From the NCBI GenBank assembly GCA_951217055.1, contig OX578283.1:66075228-66139227 (forward strand): a DNA stretch of 64,000 nucleotides. Reading direction: 5' to 3'. The position numbers and the translations under genes are program-made. Each line of letters starts with the position of its first letter. The first letter of the stretch is position 1. Positions 34,061-44,757 of the stretch are shown piece after piece. The DNA comes from Gerris lacustris (Eukaryota > Arthropoda > Insecta > Hemiptera > Gerridae). The notes beneath the pieces were generated by a model. The model had not been told where the DNA came from and did no database searches. It worked only from the letters and a program-made list of their open reading frames with translations.

Positions 34061-34159
34061 CACTAGAGAAAGTGTTTAGTATAAGTTACTCACTCCCAAA
34101 CCATTTTATCCAAAACTCTCTGAAGACTCAATTATTTACCATGTTACACTGATAAAGGC

Positions 34160-34200
34160 CTGAAGATGCCCAGGTATGGGCGTAAAATTACCGTCAATAA
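34160..34200 (+). other. Hammerhead-like motif, one core change
   Basis: CTGAAGA (34160-34166) is followed by a GCCC/GGGC hairpin and GTAA where GAAA is required, then CCGTC and AATAAA. Only one core base differs from the hammerhead consensus. It probably marks the 3' end of a Penelope-like relic. Confidence 0.4.
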
Positions 34201-34351
34201 AATAATTTATAAAAAAGTAGTCATGTTTATTTTTTTTTTAACTTCGTCTCTGAAGAGTTAGAAGATTGAGAAAAGTAGAAAAATATGAGATCGACAGAAG
34301 AATAAATAAGTAAGACTATTTCAACCCTCAAGCCCTGGCCTACTCCATTTA

Positions 34352-34996
34352 ATAGTTATTTATGCACCTAGGGAGTAAAGTAAGCCATTATCCCTGAGCG
34401 AAAAAGTTGGTTCTTGAGGCGAAGCCATAGGAACCATGGTCCCTAAATCCCGAGGCGAAGCCGAGGGAATTAGAATTTTTAATTCCCGAGGCGCAGCCGA
34501 GGTAATAACTCTTATCGCAAGGGGAATAATGGCACTTTACTCACGAGGTACATACAATATTTTATCTCCAGTAGAAAAAAGATTCACATTTTCGTCCATT
34601 GCACAGTTTTTATTTAATATTTTAATAAATAACAATAACTATTAGCACTTTTAATAGCAGATATAAGAAATTCAATATTAAAAACAAATAAGAATTGGAA
34701 TTAAACTCAAATAGAAGGTTATTTAGATGCAGGTTATAATGTTGTAAACAAAGATAAACATGGTCAAAAAAGCGCAATGCCGCCAACCTGATTTCAACAA
34801 CTTCATTACATTAGCCATACATTTTTTACTATTTATAAAATAATTAAGTTGCAATCTTTACTTTTATGCCCTACTTTACTTTTTCACCCAACTTTTACTT
34901 TTTCTCCCTACTTTTTGAGTTAGGGATGAAAAGACCTGTTTTAGTCCCTCTAAACTAATTCAAAATCATAACTTTTTTTCCCTACTGGAGATAAAA
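34352..34996 (+). repeat. Dispersed repeat family E copy
   Basis: Starts ATAGTTATTTATGCACCTAG and ends CCCTACTGGAGATAAAAT. It contains three GC-rich words of the form CGAGGCGAAGCCGAGG (34405-34505) in AT-rich DNA. It is the cleanest copy and defines where the 42.0-43.6 kb copy was interrupted. Confidence 0.65.
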
Positions 34997-34999
34997 TAT

Positions 35000-35175
35000 T
35001 ATAAAATATATCACTTCACTATACAAAAACTTATGCTTATATATGAGGTTGAAATTGTACATGCCTGTTTTAATTGTACTTTAGACGATGTGTATGAAGT
35101 TTTTTTAAAATCGTTACGTTAGAACGTAAGATATCGGTGAAAACGTTGTTTACACTATTTTAAACGTCTAGGTTC
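35000..35175 (-). repeat. Family B copy, 3' part
   Basis: ATATATCACTTCACTATACA, then TGTACATGCCTGTTTTAATT and AGAACGTAAGATATCGGTG. It directly abuts the family E copy on its left. Confidence 0.5.
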
Positions 35176-35970
35176 ATCGTGATCATTCTTTACAACGAAA
35201 ATTGTTTGTTTCCAATGTAAATCAAAACTTTTAAAAAAACCCGATTCAGACATCAGGGACCATTTTGGTCTCATGTCTGTTTATCCAGTCTGTAATAAAC
35301 AGCTGTGGTAGCTTGGTTTTCCGGTGAAATCCACATCACGAAGGAGTTTCTCGCCGTTTTTCTCTCCAGTCGAAGGTAAATCTTATGTTTGCTTCGAGTT
35401 AACCTCACGATGCACCACACTCCTGAATGCTTCCAATAGTGGAAGCGAAACGTAGGACTTCAACCCCTTCATGACATGGATTTCACCGGAAACCCAAGCT
35501 GTTTATTACGAGTCTACCAGCTGATGTATACGCACTAAGTTATCCAGTCTGTAGTTAAAAGCGCAGAGGGTTCATACTAATCTGGGGCTAACTGCGGATT
35601 ACTATCGATAAGCCATAAAAGTTTCATACAAATCAGATATAAGTACTTTTGAAGCTATAGGTGTAAATAAATGTATGTTTATGCGCATGTGGAAGATAAA
35701 CAAATGAGCGCAGAAGGTTGAAACTTATATGGGACCAACAATGAGCTAATTATAACCTACCATACAAATTTGATTAAAATCGGACGTGCAGTTTTTATGA
35801 TATGATGGTTCTTAAAAATTAAGCGTCAGAAAGACACGGAACCAAAATGTTCCCTGATGTCTGAAACGGATATCTGTTTTGGAATTTATGAAATCGGAGA
35901 CATACAATATGTTCGTTCTGCAGAACGATCACATAGGTTTCGTTACCTTTGGTAAGCTTGGAAGCAAAAA
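35176..35970 (-). repeat. Family A copy, interrupted
   Basis: The right part (35554-35970) runs GCGCAGAGGGTTCATAC, TGGGACCAACAATGAGC, CCCTGATGTCTGAAACGG to CCTTTGGTAAGCTTGG. It is interrupted by a 245-bp insertion (35295-35539) with an exact target duplication. The segment left of the insertion (35176-35294) contains ATTCAGACATCAGGGACC in the opposite orientation, so this locus was already rearranged. Confidence 0.55.
35295..35539 (+). mobile_element. Solitary Penelope-like terminus with 14-bp TSD
   Basis: Flanked by TTATCCAGTCTGTA at 35281-35294 and 35540-35553. The inserted 245 bp has inverted outer blocks (TTTCCGGTGAAATCCACATC near 35322; GGATTTCACCGGAAACCC near 35478) around a hammerhead-like centre. 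In the centre CTCCTGAATGCTTCC pairs with GGAAGC and is followed by GAAACGT; the CTGANGA box is damaged. A close relative lies at 49.32-49.41 kb beside a decayed Penelope ORF, which supports the assignment. Confidence 0.6.
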
Positions 35971-36014
35971 TAATAATTAATATAAAAATGCCATTTTTCA
36001 AAACTGGTCTTATT

Positions 36015-36312
36015 TTCAATTTTTTTTTTTTTTTTTTGTTTCTGTATTCTTCACCATAGTTGTTTCTATGTGCAAAATTTGGGGAAGATTGAATAACGGG
36101 AAGTGGTTCAAAATTGGGGTAATAGGTGTGCGATGAAACTTAAAAAGCAAATAAATTTGAAGCCATTTTTTTTTTTTTTTTTTTTTTTGTTTCTGTATTC
36201 TTCACCTTAGTTGTATCTATGGGCAAAATTTGGGGAAGATTGAATGACGATAAGTAGTTAAAAATTGGGGTAATAGGTGTGCGATGAAACTTAAAAAGCA
36301 AATAAATTTGAA

Positions 36313-36366
<54 letters not shown>

Positions 36367-36480
36367 GTTTCTGTATTCTTCACCATAGTTGTTTCTATTT
36401 GCAAAATTTGGGGGAGATTGAATCACGGGAAGTGGTTCAAAATTGTGGAAACGGAAATGTGCGATGATACTTACAAAGCA
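36015..36480 (-). repeat. Tandem triplication of a poly-A-tailed monomer
   Basis: Read on the minus strand, three head-to-tail units of about 130 bp each run from CAAATTTATTTGC through CACCTATTACCCCAATTTTG and AATCTTCCCCAAATTTTGC to ACAGAAAC plus poly-A. The A-tracts are about 17, 21 and 50-60 long. Unit starts are near 36038, 36189 and 36367. Sequence identity between units is high. Confidence 0.75.
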
Positions 36481-36484
36481 AAGT

Positions 36485-37380
36485 AATATAAGACCAGTAA
36501 TAATAAAAATATATGTTGATAAGTACAATATGATTAATTAATAAAACGTTCTCCGAATTAAAAAAGACAAATAACAAAAATATAAATAAAACTACAACCC
36601 AGCACATCTAGAAGTAATAATAATTGTTCATTATCTTGTACAATAAAATGTCGCTGAAAAAAACACGACTAGAAAAGAATTAAATCAAATTATACAATCT
36701 TAACGACCATCTAAATTATTTTAGATTTTGTGATCATAATAATTATTATAAAACTAAAGCACGCGATCCTTGTAAGTTCTTAATGTGTAATTAATTCCCT
36801 TTAAGCCTGTTCTGTCCATTTTACGATTAAAAACAAAAATAAAAAACGTAATTAATGCTTATATTTAGAAAATTAACTAATTTATTTTAATTGAACAATA
36901 TTATATTAGTTGTAATATTTTTAAAGCTAATTATGCAATTAGAAAAAAAAACTTTTGTATTTCAAACAATGAGTTGTTAAATATATTGTTATTTATGTTT
37001 CATTTTTTATTTTTTAAGAAAGAAAGAAATCATATAAATTAATTATGCTCTAATAATAATTATTGTTATAATAATTTGAACGACTATGTCAAATGAGAAA
37101 ATATGGGTAATAAACAAATATGTTCCCTGCCTACCAGATAAAATTTAACTTTCACAGTTGAGCGTGTAAGGAGTAAATCTGTATAAGTTGGCACAGATCA
37201 TCAAAAATTAGGACAATCGAAATTTTTCAAATAAAAGGAAAAGATTTAAAATAAATTAATCACGTTTGTACAACAAAGATCTTTATTTATTTATCTATAG
37301 TAAATAATGAACAAATATAATAATTATAAAGCTAAATACGTATATATATACATTTTTTTTTTCTTATAATGTAAAGAGAA
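36485..37380. other. AT-rich stretch, no gene recognised
   Basis: Very AT-rich, with no shared repeat blocks and no ORF worth reporting. Confidence 0.3.
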
Positions 37381-37384
37381 AGTA

Positions 37385-37900
37385 TTATGATGCCCGAAAA
37401 TTCGATTTTGAGATTTTTATGGATTTACACGTTTTGAGATTCTCTGAGTCCAAAAAAAGGGGTTTTAAAAAAATGTCTGTCGCCTGTGTGTGCAGATGCC
37501 TGGAGCTTAAACTACTAGGCCGATTTTGACGAAATTTGGCATACATGTTCAGAAAAATCAAACCTCTAGGTGAAATCGAGATATTAATTTTAGCTCCAAA
37601 TTTTGAGGTGCTACCCCTCAAAATCTCTGAATAAAAGTGAAAAAAAAAAAAAAAAAAAAAAAATCAGAGAAAGAGGCCGGGTTCGATTCCTCACCGAGGA
37701 GAAGTAATTTTTATGATTAATTTTGATAAAATGTTCAATAATAATTTAATGTATCTACGTCAAAAACTAATAAATGAAAAACACTGTGCTAAGTAATTAT
37801 GATCTCGTATATGAGAAAGTTTGTTATAATTGTCTCGGACCGATTTTTAAGAATTAATTAAACGGTGGCTTTTGATTTTTTTTTTCTTAAAAAGGCAGTT
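37385..37900 (+). repeat. Dispersed tRNA-related repeat family G
   Basis: Blocks in order: CCGATTTTGACGAAATTTGG, GGTGAAATCGAGATATTAAT, GGTGCTACCCCTCAAAATCT, an A-run, a B-box-like GGTTCGATTCC (37682-37692), then CTAAGTAATTATGATCTCGT. The same order occurs inverted at 46.10-46.53 kb and partly at 40.52-40.62 kb. The B-box and position suggest a SINE body joined to another repeat. Confidence 0.6.
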
Positions 37901-38351
37901 CGGATAATTGAACGTTCAGTTGAACAGATGTATATAATATTATAATTGAGACTTAACTTTAATTATAAGAACTGTTCTATAGATATGTTATTTTGGTACA
38001 AAAGTGAGTACAATCTAGAACAATGGTTCAATGTTGTGGCAACTTAATAATCTGCAGGGTTGATTTCTACTTCTTAGAATACTGGATAAATGAAGTCTTT
38101 GACTGCTGTCACCATCTAGCGGCAGTGGAATAAACTAACTTGAGATCTTTCTACATAACCTTTTCTATTTTTAGGACCCCACCCCCCTTCTCCCCCCACT
38201 CCATTTTTAGTTACTTTTTGATCAGCATTTTCTACTTAATTTTAAAAGGGGCTATTTGATTTCAATTGATTTTTTTAAAACAGTTAAGGGTTAAAGCGTA
38301 TAAAGTTTTAAACAGGGGCGTAGCGGAAATATTCGGGCCCCAGCACCCACT

Positions 38352-38361
<10 letters not shown>

Positions 38362-38398
<37 letters not shown>
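38362..38398. repeat. (TA)n microsatellite at the Penelope left edge
   Basis: About 37 bp of TA dinucleotides following CACACACACA. Faces the (TA)n at 40304-40449 on the other side of the Penelope element. Confidence 0.85.
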
Positions 38399-38401
<3 letters not shown>

Positions 38402-38438
38402 ATTTTGAGTAGTTACCGCAAGTTTGTACGTTATCAAT

Positions 38439-38820
38439 TGAGGATATCCCTACCGTCAATACTTGCTTGATCTGGAGATCACTGGACCGGTTTCGGCTAA
38501 ACGCCATCATCAGCAGAGTCGAAGTCTCTCGTAGCACTCAACACACTTATCGAGTCTACATGAGAGAATGAAGTTGGAAAGGTGGAGGCAGATGAAGATA
38601 TATATATACAAAAGAAGTAGGATAAGGAAATACCCGTGAGACGGGGGTGTCAGGTGCACAAACGGCGAAAAAACAAAGGGAAGAGTGCGCGAAAAAGAAG
38701 ATGATGCAATGAAGGGAAGGTTGCGTAGAGGGATGATGCAATAGACGAAAGGGTTGATTAGAGACAAGGCGATGTAATAGAGTGAAGGGTGGGCGACGGA
38801 CAGAGATGATGTAAAGAACC
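38439..38820 (-). repeat. Penelope inverted left arm (382 bp)
   Basis: Exact-length inverse of 39922-40303, with no difference seen on reading both. Penelope-like elements carry LTR-like terminal repeats that can be inverted by the insertion mechanism. It ends directly against coding sequence at 38821. It contains a hammerhead core on the minus strand (38485-38513). Confidence 0.9.
38485..38513 (-). ncRNA. Hammerhead ribozyme core (left Penelope arm)
   Basis: Minus-strand mirror of the motif at 40229-40257: CTGATGA, GGC/GCC stem II, GAAA and an ACCGGT stem III with a GTC cleavage triplet. It is intact in sequence but read on the strand opposite to the element's ORF. Confidence 0.6.
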
Positions 38821-38826
38821 TGGTGA

Positions 38827-39801
38827 TCGTTTCTGGTAATCGAGTCTGAAATAGAACAAACTAACGACTTACTGACGTACATGAACGGAATACACCCTAA
38901 CATTAAATTCACCTTAGAAACAGAAACAGACGGACAACTTAACTTCATGGACTTAACCTTGTCACGAATAGACCACAAACTCACTTACAAAATCTATAGG
39001 AAACCTACAGCAACCGACCACACAATACACGCAACGTCAAATCATCCAACACAACACAAACTAGCCGCATACAGATCCATGATACACCGACTCAATACCA
39101 CACCTCTGACTCCCGATAACTATCAAACAGAACTCGACACAATACACAACATAGCTAAAAACAACGGATATCACAAACGTACCATAAACAAACTGGTAGG
39201 ACGACACAAGAATAGGACCAACATGACACAACAAACGACACCGAACGACTTTCAATGGACTGCACTAACTTACGTAGGCAAAGAGACTTATCGACTCACA
39301 AACTTTTTCAACAAATACGACATTAAAACAGCTTTCAAAACAACAAACAACATAGGGAACAGACTAATAAAACGACAGACCAACAATAACATTTATGACA
39401 ATAGTGGAATTTATAAACTAACTTGCAACGACTGCGACCAAGTATACATAGGAAGGACAGGACGCAACTTACAAACTAGGTATAAAGAACACATACGATC
39501 TTACATATACAACAGAACAGACTCTAACTTCGCTAACCACCTACGCAAACACGGACACGAACCGACGACAATTGACCAATCAATGACATTATTGCACAAA
39601 GAACAGAAAGGACCAAGACTCGACATACTTGAAAAACTTGAAATTTACAAACATAGGACAACCAACCAGACCTTAATTAACGAACAATTACTCACTAACT
39701 CTGACGTAACATTTTCAGCACTTAAACCACCAACCAACAAACGTAAACGAGACGGCACAACTTTAACGCATACGCTAAGTAAAAGACCTAGACTAGACTG
39801 A
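38827..39801 (+). pseudogene. Penelope RT C-terminus plus GIY-YIG endonuclease (partial)
   Basis: 324 open codons (first ATG 38881, 306 residues from there). Numbering from that Met, residues 1-60 match the Penelope RT thumb (GIHPNIKFTLE, NFMDLTL, YKIYRKPTATDHTIH). The endonuclease has GIY at 176-178, CNDC at 182-185, YIG at 189-191 and R200/H204 in TRYKEH. The C-terminus has two basic clusters (KRKR, KRPRLD) that may be nuclear signals. The catalytic RT half (YxDD) is missing because the copy is 5'-truncated. The remaining frame is unbroken. This is the only long ORF between 20.7 and 64 kb. Confidence 0.9.
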
Positions 39802-39921
39802 ACTTTTCCAACACCCATCTCTTCTTTCGTCACCAATTTCTCAACTTTTTCTCTTATTATTCTTCACATATTCTTCCCCTCCTAAAATCATCCTTTTCTT
39901 TTTCTCTATGCCAACTCTTAT

Positions 39922-40452
<531 letters not shown>

Positions 40453-40514
40453 TAAAAATAAACTGGAAGGGGGGAAGCGGAACCATTTTTTTTTCTCATA
40501 TACATAACATATTA

Positions 40515-40800
40515 TAGAGAGAAAGAATTGCTCTACCCCTCAAATACTCGGAAAAATATTTTAAAGGCGGTTTTCCCAGAAAAAATCTAGTTTTCAGAGA
40601 TATTTATAAAAATAATTAAGATTTTGTTGAAAATCAAAAAAACAAAGAGTAAAAAACCGCCTGTTAAAAAATTAACATGTTTAGACATTTCGTACCCATG
40701 TACTGGAGTGATTTTATTTTACCCAAGCACTGCCAGGTTAAAATGTTTAAAAAAGTTACATTTTAAAAGTATTAGAATGATATTTAAAAATAAAATACCG
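40515..40800 (+). pseudogene. Family G fragment and possible decayed LINE tail
   Basis: CTACCCCTCAAATACTCGG and GGTTTTCCCAGAAAAAATCT (40530-40605) match family G at 46.3-46.5 kb. The following frame (40690-40800) reads YPCTGVILFY...LKCLKKLHFKSIRMIFKNK, which recalls the post-RT segment of jockey/CR1-type LINEs (an 'ailwgss... Lq kkaiRii' pattern). The second part is weak. Confidence 0.3.
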
Positions 40801-40802
40801 CA

Positions 40803-41054
40803 GGGTTCCGCAAGCCGAGCGAATTTCCATTGGAAATTTGTAGTTCAATGTTGTGCAGTTTAAACTTCCTTCATAACTACTACCATTGTGTGTGTTATTT
40901 TAAGTTACGATAATTTAAAAGAATTATTTTAGTTGGATTAGGGTTTTTAGAATATTGCTTAGTTAAACATAATCGTAGTAGTTTAAAAGAAGTTTAAACT
41001 GCACAACATTGAACTACAAATTTCCAATGGAAATTCGCTCGGCTTGCGGAACCC
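40803..41054. mobile_element. MITE with perfect 66-bp inverted arms
   Basis: Left arm 40803-40868 starts GGGTTCCGCAAGCCGAGCG. Right arm 40989-41054 is its exact inverse. The internal spacer is 120 bp and AT-rich. Weaker inverted similarity continues outward for about 30 bp (TACC, AATGAT-TTAAAA), so the true element may be longer. No target duplication could be fixed and the superfamily is unknown. Confidence 0.8.
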
Positions 41055-41935
41055 CGTGGTAGGATTATTTTAAATCATTGGTCAAATTTCTCATTGATAA
41101 AATTTCTTAGGATGTACAAGGAATTTCTAAGTTCTCTCTTCACAATTTTATTCTTCTCAATTCAAGAAATTAGGATATATCTATTTAAAAAAAAAAAAAT
41201 GCCGTGCTTTATATATTAAAAAAAAAAATAAAATAAAAAAACTCATGAATGTCACTGTGTTCAGGCATTTTATATAATGTTGAAGAGCCCCCGTTTTAAG
41301 GCCCTTATAGTTACAGAAACGAAACCTTAATCAGTGGTCTTATAAGGTTCCTTATTTACACCTAACGAAGAGATAATAAATTTAATTCTTTTCAGTTTTT
41401 TGGAAAAAATAAAAATAATAATGTCCATAAGGTTAGGGCCAAATTCGACCTCATGAATGTCACGTCTTTATCAGTGTCACAAATTTTTAGTAGGAATAGG
41501 GATACACCAAGGTATACCTCCCCGAGAGTCCAACAACATCGTTGAGTTGTCGCTGTGCCTTCATTCATACTGGATCTTCTGCCAGAGTCAACTTTCTAAA
41601 AATAAATGGTAAGTATTTTTAATCATCCTCATGAATGTCACGTTGATTTCTTAATTATTAAGCTTTATGTAATTATTGATGAAGTATAGTGCTTACTTTA
41701 CACTTTAATTATATACCAAGTTCAATTTTATAGCTTTAATAAAAATTTATAAAAATTTCATTTTTATTGTAAATCTCATGATCGTCGCAACTCATGAATG
41801 TCACTATATGGTCCGTGACATTCAAGAGTGTTATGTGACAGTCATGAGAAATCTTATAGTTTGGTATCCAGTTATGCCAGTTTTAATTGCCCATTAACTT
41901 AGAGGTATGACTAATTATTTTTATAGGCTTTAACA

Positions 41936-42017
41936 TGAGCCAAGCTTTATAGAGAAATAAGAAAGGCAGATGCTAAAAGAGATGCTATTTACAAAGAAAA
42001 ACGAGAACAAGTGAGGT
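41936..42017 (+). pseudogene. Exon-like fragment of transposon-encoded basic protein
   Basis: Open frame YREIRKADAKRDAIYKEKREQ ending at a good 5' splice site (CAA|GTGAGG, GT at 42010). Charged and helical. Joined to the next acceptor at 43810 it stays in phase for about 25 further codons. I infer an intron interrupted by the family E insertion. Confidence 0.3.
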
Positions 42018-42022
42018 AAATG

Positions 42023-43614
42023 ATTTTATCACCAGTAGGGAAAAAAGTTATGATTTTGAATTAGTTTAGAGGGAATATAACAGGTCTTTACATCCCTGAA
42101 CTCAAAAAGTAGGGAGAAAAAGTAAAAGTAGGGCAAAAAAGTAAAGGTTGCAACTTAATAAATAGTATTAGTATTTATTATTTTATAAAGGACCAACTTA
42201 AGTTGACCAACCAAGTGCCATAACAAGTTGACCATAACAAGTGGACCAACTCAATCAAGCTAAATACTAACTATGCTCCTTTACGGGGTGTGCCAGGTCA
42301 CAATACAAGAGATGTTGGGAACCTCTGCCGTAAATGCGGAAGAGAGCCTGAAACTCCAGCACATGTGCTCGGACATTGTCCTAACAACATGCTCCTTGTA
42401 ACCCGCCGACACCACAACGTAAAGCACAAACTTATCGAGCTACTCTCGGAGAAGGATTTTACCTGCTACGAGGAGGTTCACTGCAGAAGACGATGACGGC
42501 TCTTCGAGATTCTGTGACATCGTGGCCTTCCCGAAAAATTCAAAGAAAGCTTTAATAATAGACCCTACTGTCAGGTATGAAACCAACGACCTCACCCAAG
42601 GTGAGAAAGTCCATAAGGAGAAGGAAGGCATTTATAAAAAGTGCATTACATTCCTCAAAGAAAAATACCACGAGAGCCACGGTCCCAGAGAATACGAAGT
42701 CAGAGGTTTATGGTTTGGCTCTAGAGGATCCATACCTAGTTTAACATCTTCATTCTTTGACGAGGTCGGTATCGACAGGAAATATTTGACAACCCTGTCA
42801 GAGTCGATTATTTTAGACTCACTGGGAATTATTAACTACCATATCTACTAATATGTTTAGTAGTACTTACTTTAATTGTATCCTATTTTACTTTAAATCG
42901 TTTTGTTTTGACAGTGAGACCCTTTCTTTGTTTAATGGTGACTTAATTGCTAATATATTATAATTGTTTTGACCATGTCATTTAATTAATTGTAAAGAAT
43001 ATTATTTTAATTATTTAATTAATGTTTCACGATAGATCAGTACGCTGTGTGTTTAGCAACCCATTCTATTTGGGCAGCATCACTGTTATTTTTGTAAATA
43101 AAGTGTTTCTCTCTAGAAAATGTATGGCTAATGTAATGAAGTTGTCGAAGTCAGGTTGGCGGCACTGCGCTTTTTTGACCATGTTTATCTTTCTTTACAA
43201 CATTATAACCTGCATCTAAATAACCTTCAATTTGAGTTTAATTCCAATTCTTATTTGTTTTTAATATTGAATCTCTTATATCTGCTATTAAAAGTTCTAA
43301 TAATTATTGTTATTTATTTATAAACTGTGCTATGGACGAAAATGTGTATTTTCTTCCTACTGGAGATAAAATATTGTATGTACCTCGTGAGTAAAGTGCC
43401 ATTATTCCCCTCGCGATAATTATCTCCCTCGGCTGTGCCTTGGGAGCTAATTAGAGTTATTCCCTCGGCTGCGCTTCGGGAATTAAAGAGTCTAATTCCC
43501 TCGGCTTCGCCTCGGGATTTAGGGACCATGGTTCCTTCGGCGTCGCCTCAAGAACCACTTTTTTCGCTCAGGGAATAATGGCTTACTTTACTCCCTAGGT
43601 GCTTAAATAACTAT
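42023..43614 (-). repeat. Family E copy, interrupted by an R2-like LINE
   Basis: Left part 42023-42189 (ACCAGTAGGGAAAAAAGTTA onwards) and right part 43117-43614 (AAAATGTATGGCTAATGT to CCTAGGTGCTTAAATAACTA) together match the uninterrupted copy at 34352-34996. The GC-rich CCTCGGCTTCGCCTCGGG words are at 43430-43530. The break lies at an A/T-rich position corresponding to about 34825 in the intact copy. Confidence 0.7.
42190..43116 (+). pseudogene. R2-type LINE 3' fragment (CCHC + restriction-like endonuclease)
   Basis: Reading frame 2 (about 42243-42487) has GHNTRDVGNLCRKCGREPET, part of a C-x2-C-x8-H-x4-C knuckle (CRKC...H...C), followed by RRHHNVKHKLIELL. After one frameshift near 42485, frame 3 (to 42851) has DDDGSSRFCDIVAFP, ALIIDPTVRYE and YEVRGLWFGSRGSIP. 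This is the order of the knuckle and restriction-like endonuclease in R2/R4-type elements. It is 5'-truncated and inactive. Unlike true R2 it is not in rDNA. It inserted into the family E element. Confidence 0.7.
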
Positions 43615-43810
43615 TTTGTTTCCAGGAAATAAAAATGGTAAGAATCTAAAGATACAAAAAAAATATCAGTAATATAAATATATAATTTATTGTGGTAGCC
43701 AAACGTAGCCTGAATAAAGTATTTCAGTATAATAATGAAATCAACAAACCAGTGTGAATTATTTCAATGTGTGAACACACTAATAAGTGATACTGTTTTC
43801 TTATTTTACA

Positions 43811-44259
43811 GAAATTCAAAAAGGAAAACAGTATAAGACATGACGCCCAGAGAGCAAAGAAGAATAAAGAAATACTGGATAAACTTAGATGTTGAACGAA
43901 GAGACAGAATAAAAGTACGTATGGCAGCAAAATCCACCATTCTGATTCCGACACCACCATAACTTTCTAGCATGTTATCAGGACAGCGTCGGGGAAGGCG
44001 AGTACAGGCTGCTAATCGATCTCGCACTAACAGAAGGAATGAAAAACTACAAAATAGAATAAAAGAGCTAGAAGAAAATAATAAATCATTAAGAAGGGAA
44101 ATTTGGAGGGATAACAAACGAATACAGCATCAGAAAATTCATCAGCCAAATTTACTTTCTCCCCTTAGCAAAGCAGTGCAACATGTTGATGCCAGTGTTT
44201 CTCACATATTGTGTACTCCCAAACAACATTTTTTTTTCTCTACACTTTTTTACAATTAA
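43811..44259 (+). pseudogene. Basic coiled-coil transposon ORF, broken
   Basis: A strong acceptor (TTCTTATTTTACAG) precedes 43811. One frame (ATG 43840) reads MTPREQRRIKKYWINLDVER, then a TAA at 43960-43962, then an Arg-rich segment (GQRRGRRVQAANRSRTNRRN) and a clear coiled coil (LQNRIKELEENNKSLRREIW, 44047-44106). A second frame from the acceptor is open for about 34 codons (KFKKENSIRHDAQRAKKNKE). The mixture of short exons, a stop and a basic-plus-coiled-coil layout suggests a decayed transposon protein. Family not recognised. Confidence 0.35.
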
Positions 44260-44757
44260 AATATAAATGTCAACCTGCAGCATAATTACACTTAAAAAGC
44301 CAACTTCCTTATCAATACGAACCTTAATTCCATATAAGAGTCAAAATATTAGCATCTTTTTTGTGACATTCATGAGTTTTTTTTTAAAAAAAAAACCTGA
44401 AATACTATATGAAGATAATTCATCTTCTTAAAAGTAATCAAAACATATATTTGGACGCGTTTGGAGAGCTTCAGCAGTAAAACTACCTTTAAAAATAAAT
44501 TGTGGTCGGGACAAATTATCGTGACATTCATGGGTGGATATTGCTCTTTTTGTACTAAAAAATCAGCAAGCAAACAAATTCGCAAATGATGGGTTGATTC
44601 ATGAACTAAAATGTTAATACAACATCTAGGATTAATCAATGGTTTGTTTTCTTCAAGTTGAATTTTTGTGTTGGGGCACTTTTAGAGACCACCAAATGTA
44701 CTCTACGAATGAAAACGACCCAATTATCATTAACTACGATATATAATTATAAGCGTT

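Larger units (their letters stand above)
41235..44535 (+). mobile_element. Putative DNA transposon with oriented CTCATGAATGTCAC sites
   Basis: CTCATGAATGTCAC or a close variant occurs in direct orientation near 41241, 41449, 41631 and 41791. It occurs inverted (GTGACATTCATGAG and variants) near 41817, 41838, 44364 and 44520. Direct sites cluster at the left and inverted ones at the right, as in transposase-binding arrays. Between them lie exon-like remnants of a basic, coiled-coil protein (41940-44260). Exact termini and the TSD were not found. A family E element with an R2-like insertion interrupts it. It may be an uncharacterised class. Confidence 0.4.

Noticed and set aside
38556..38984. 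142-codon minus-strand frame
   Set aside because: Reads antisense through the Penelope arm and its ORF; the same peptide appears in sense at 39908-40186 because the arms are inverted copies.
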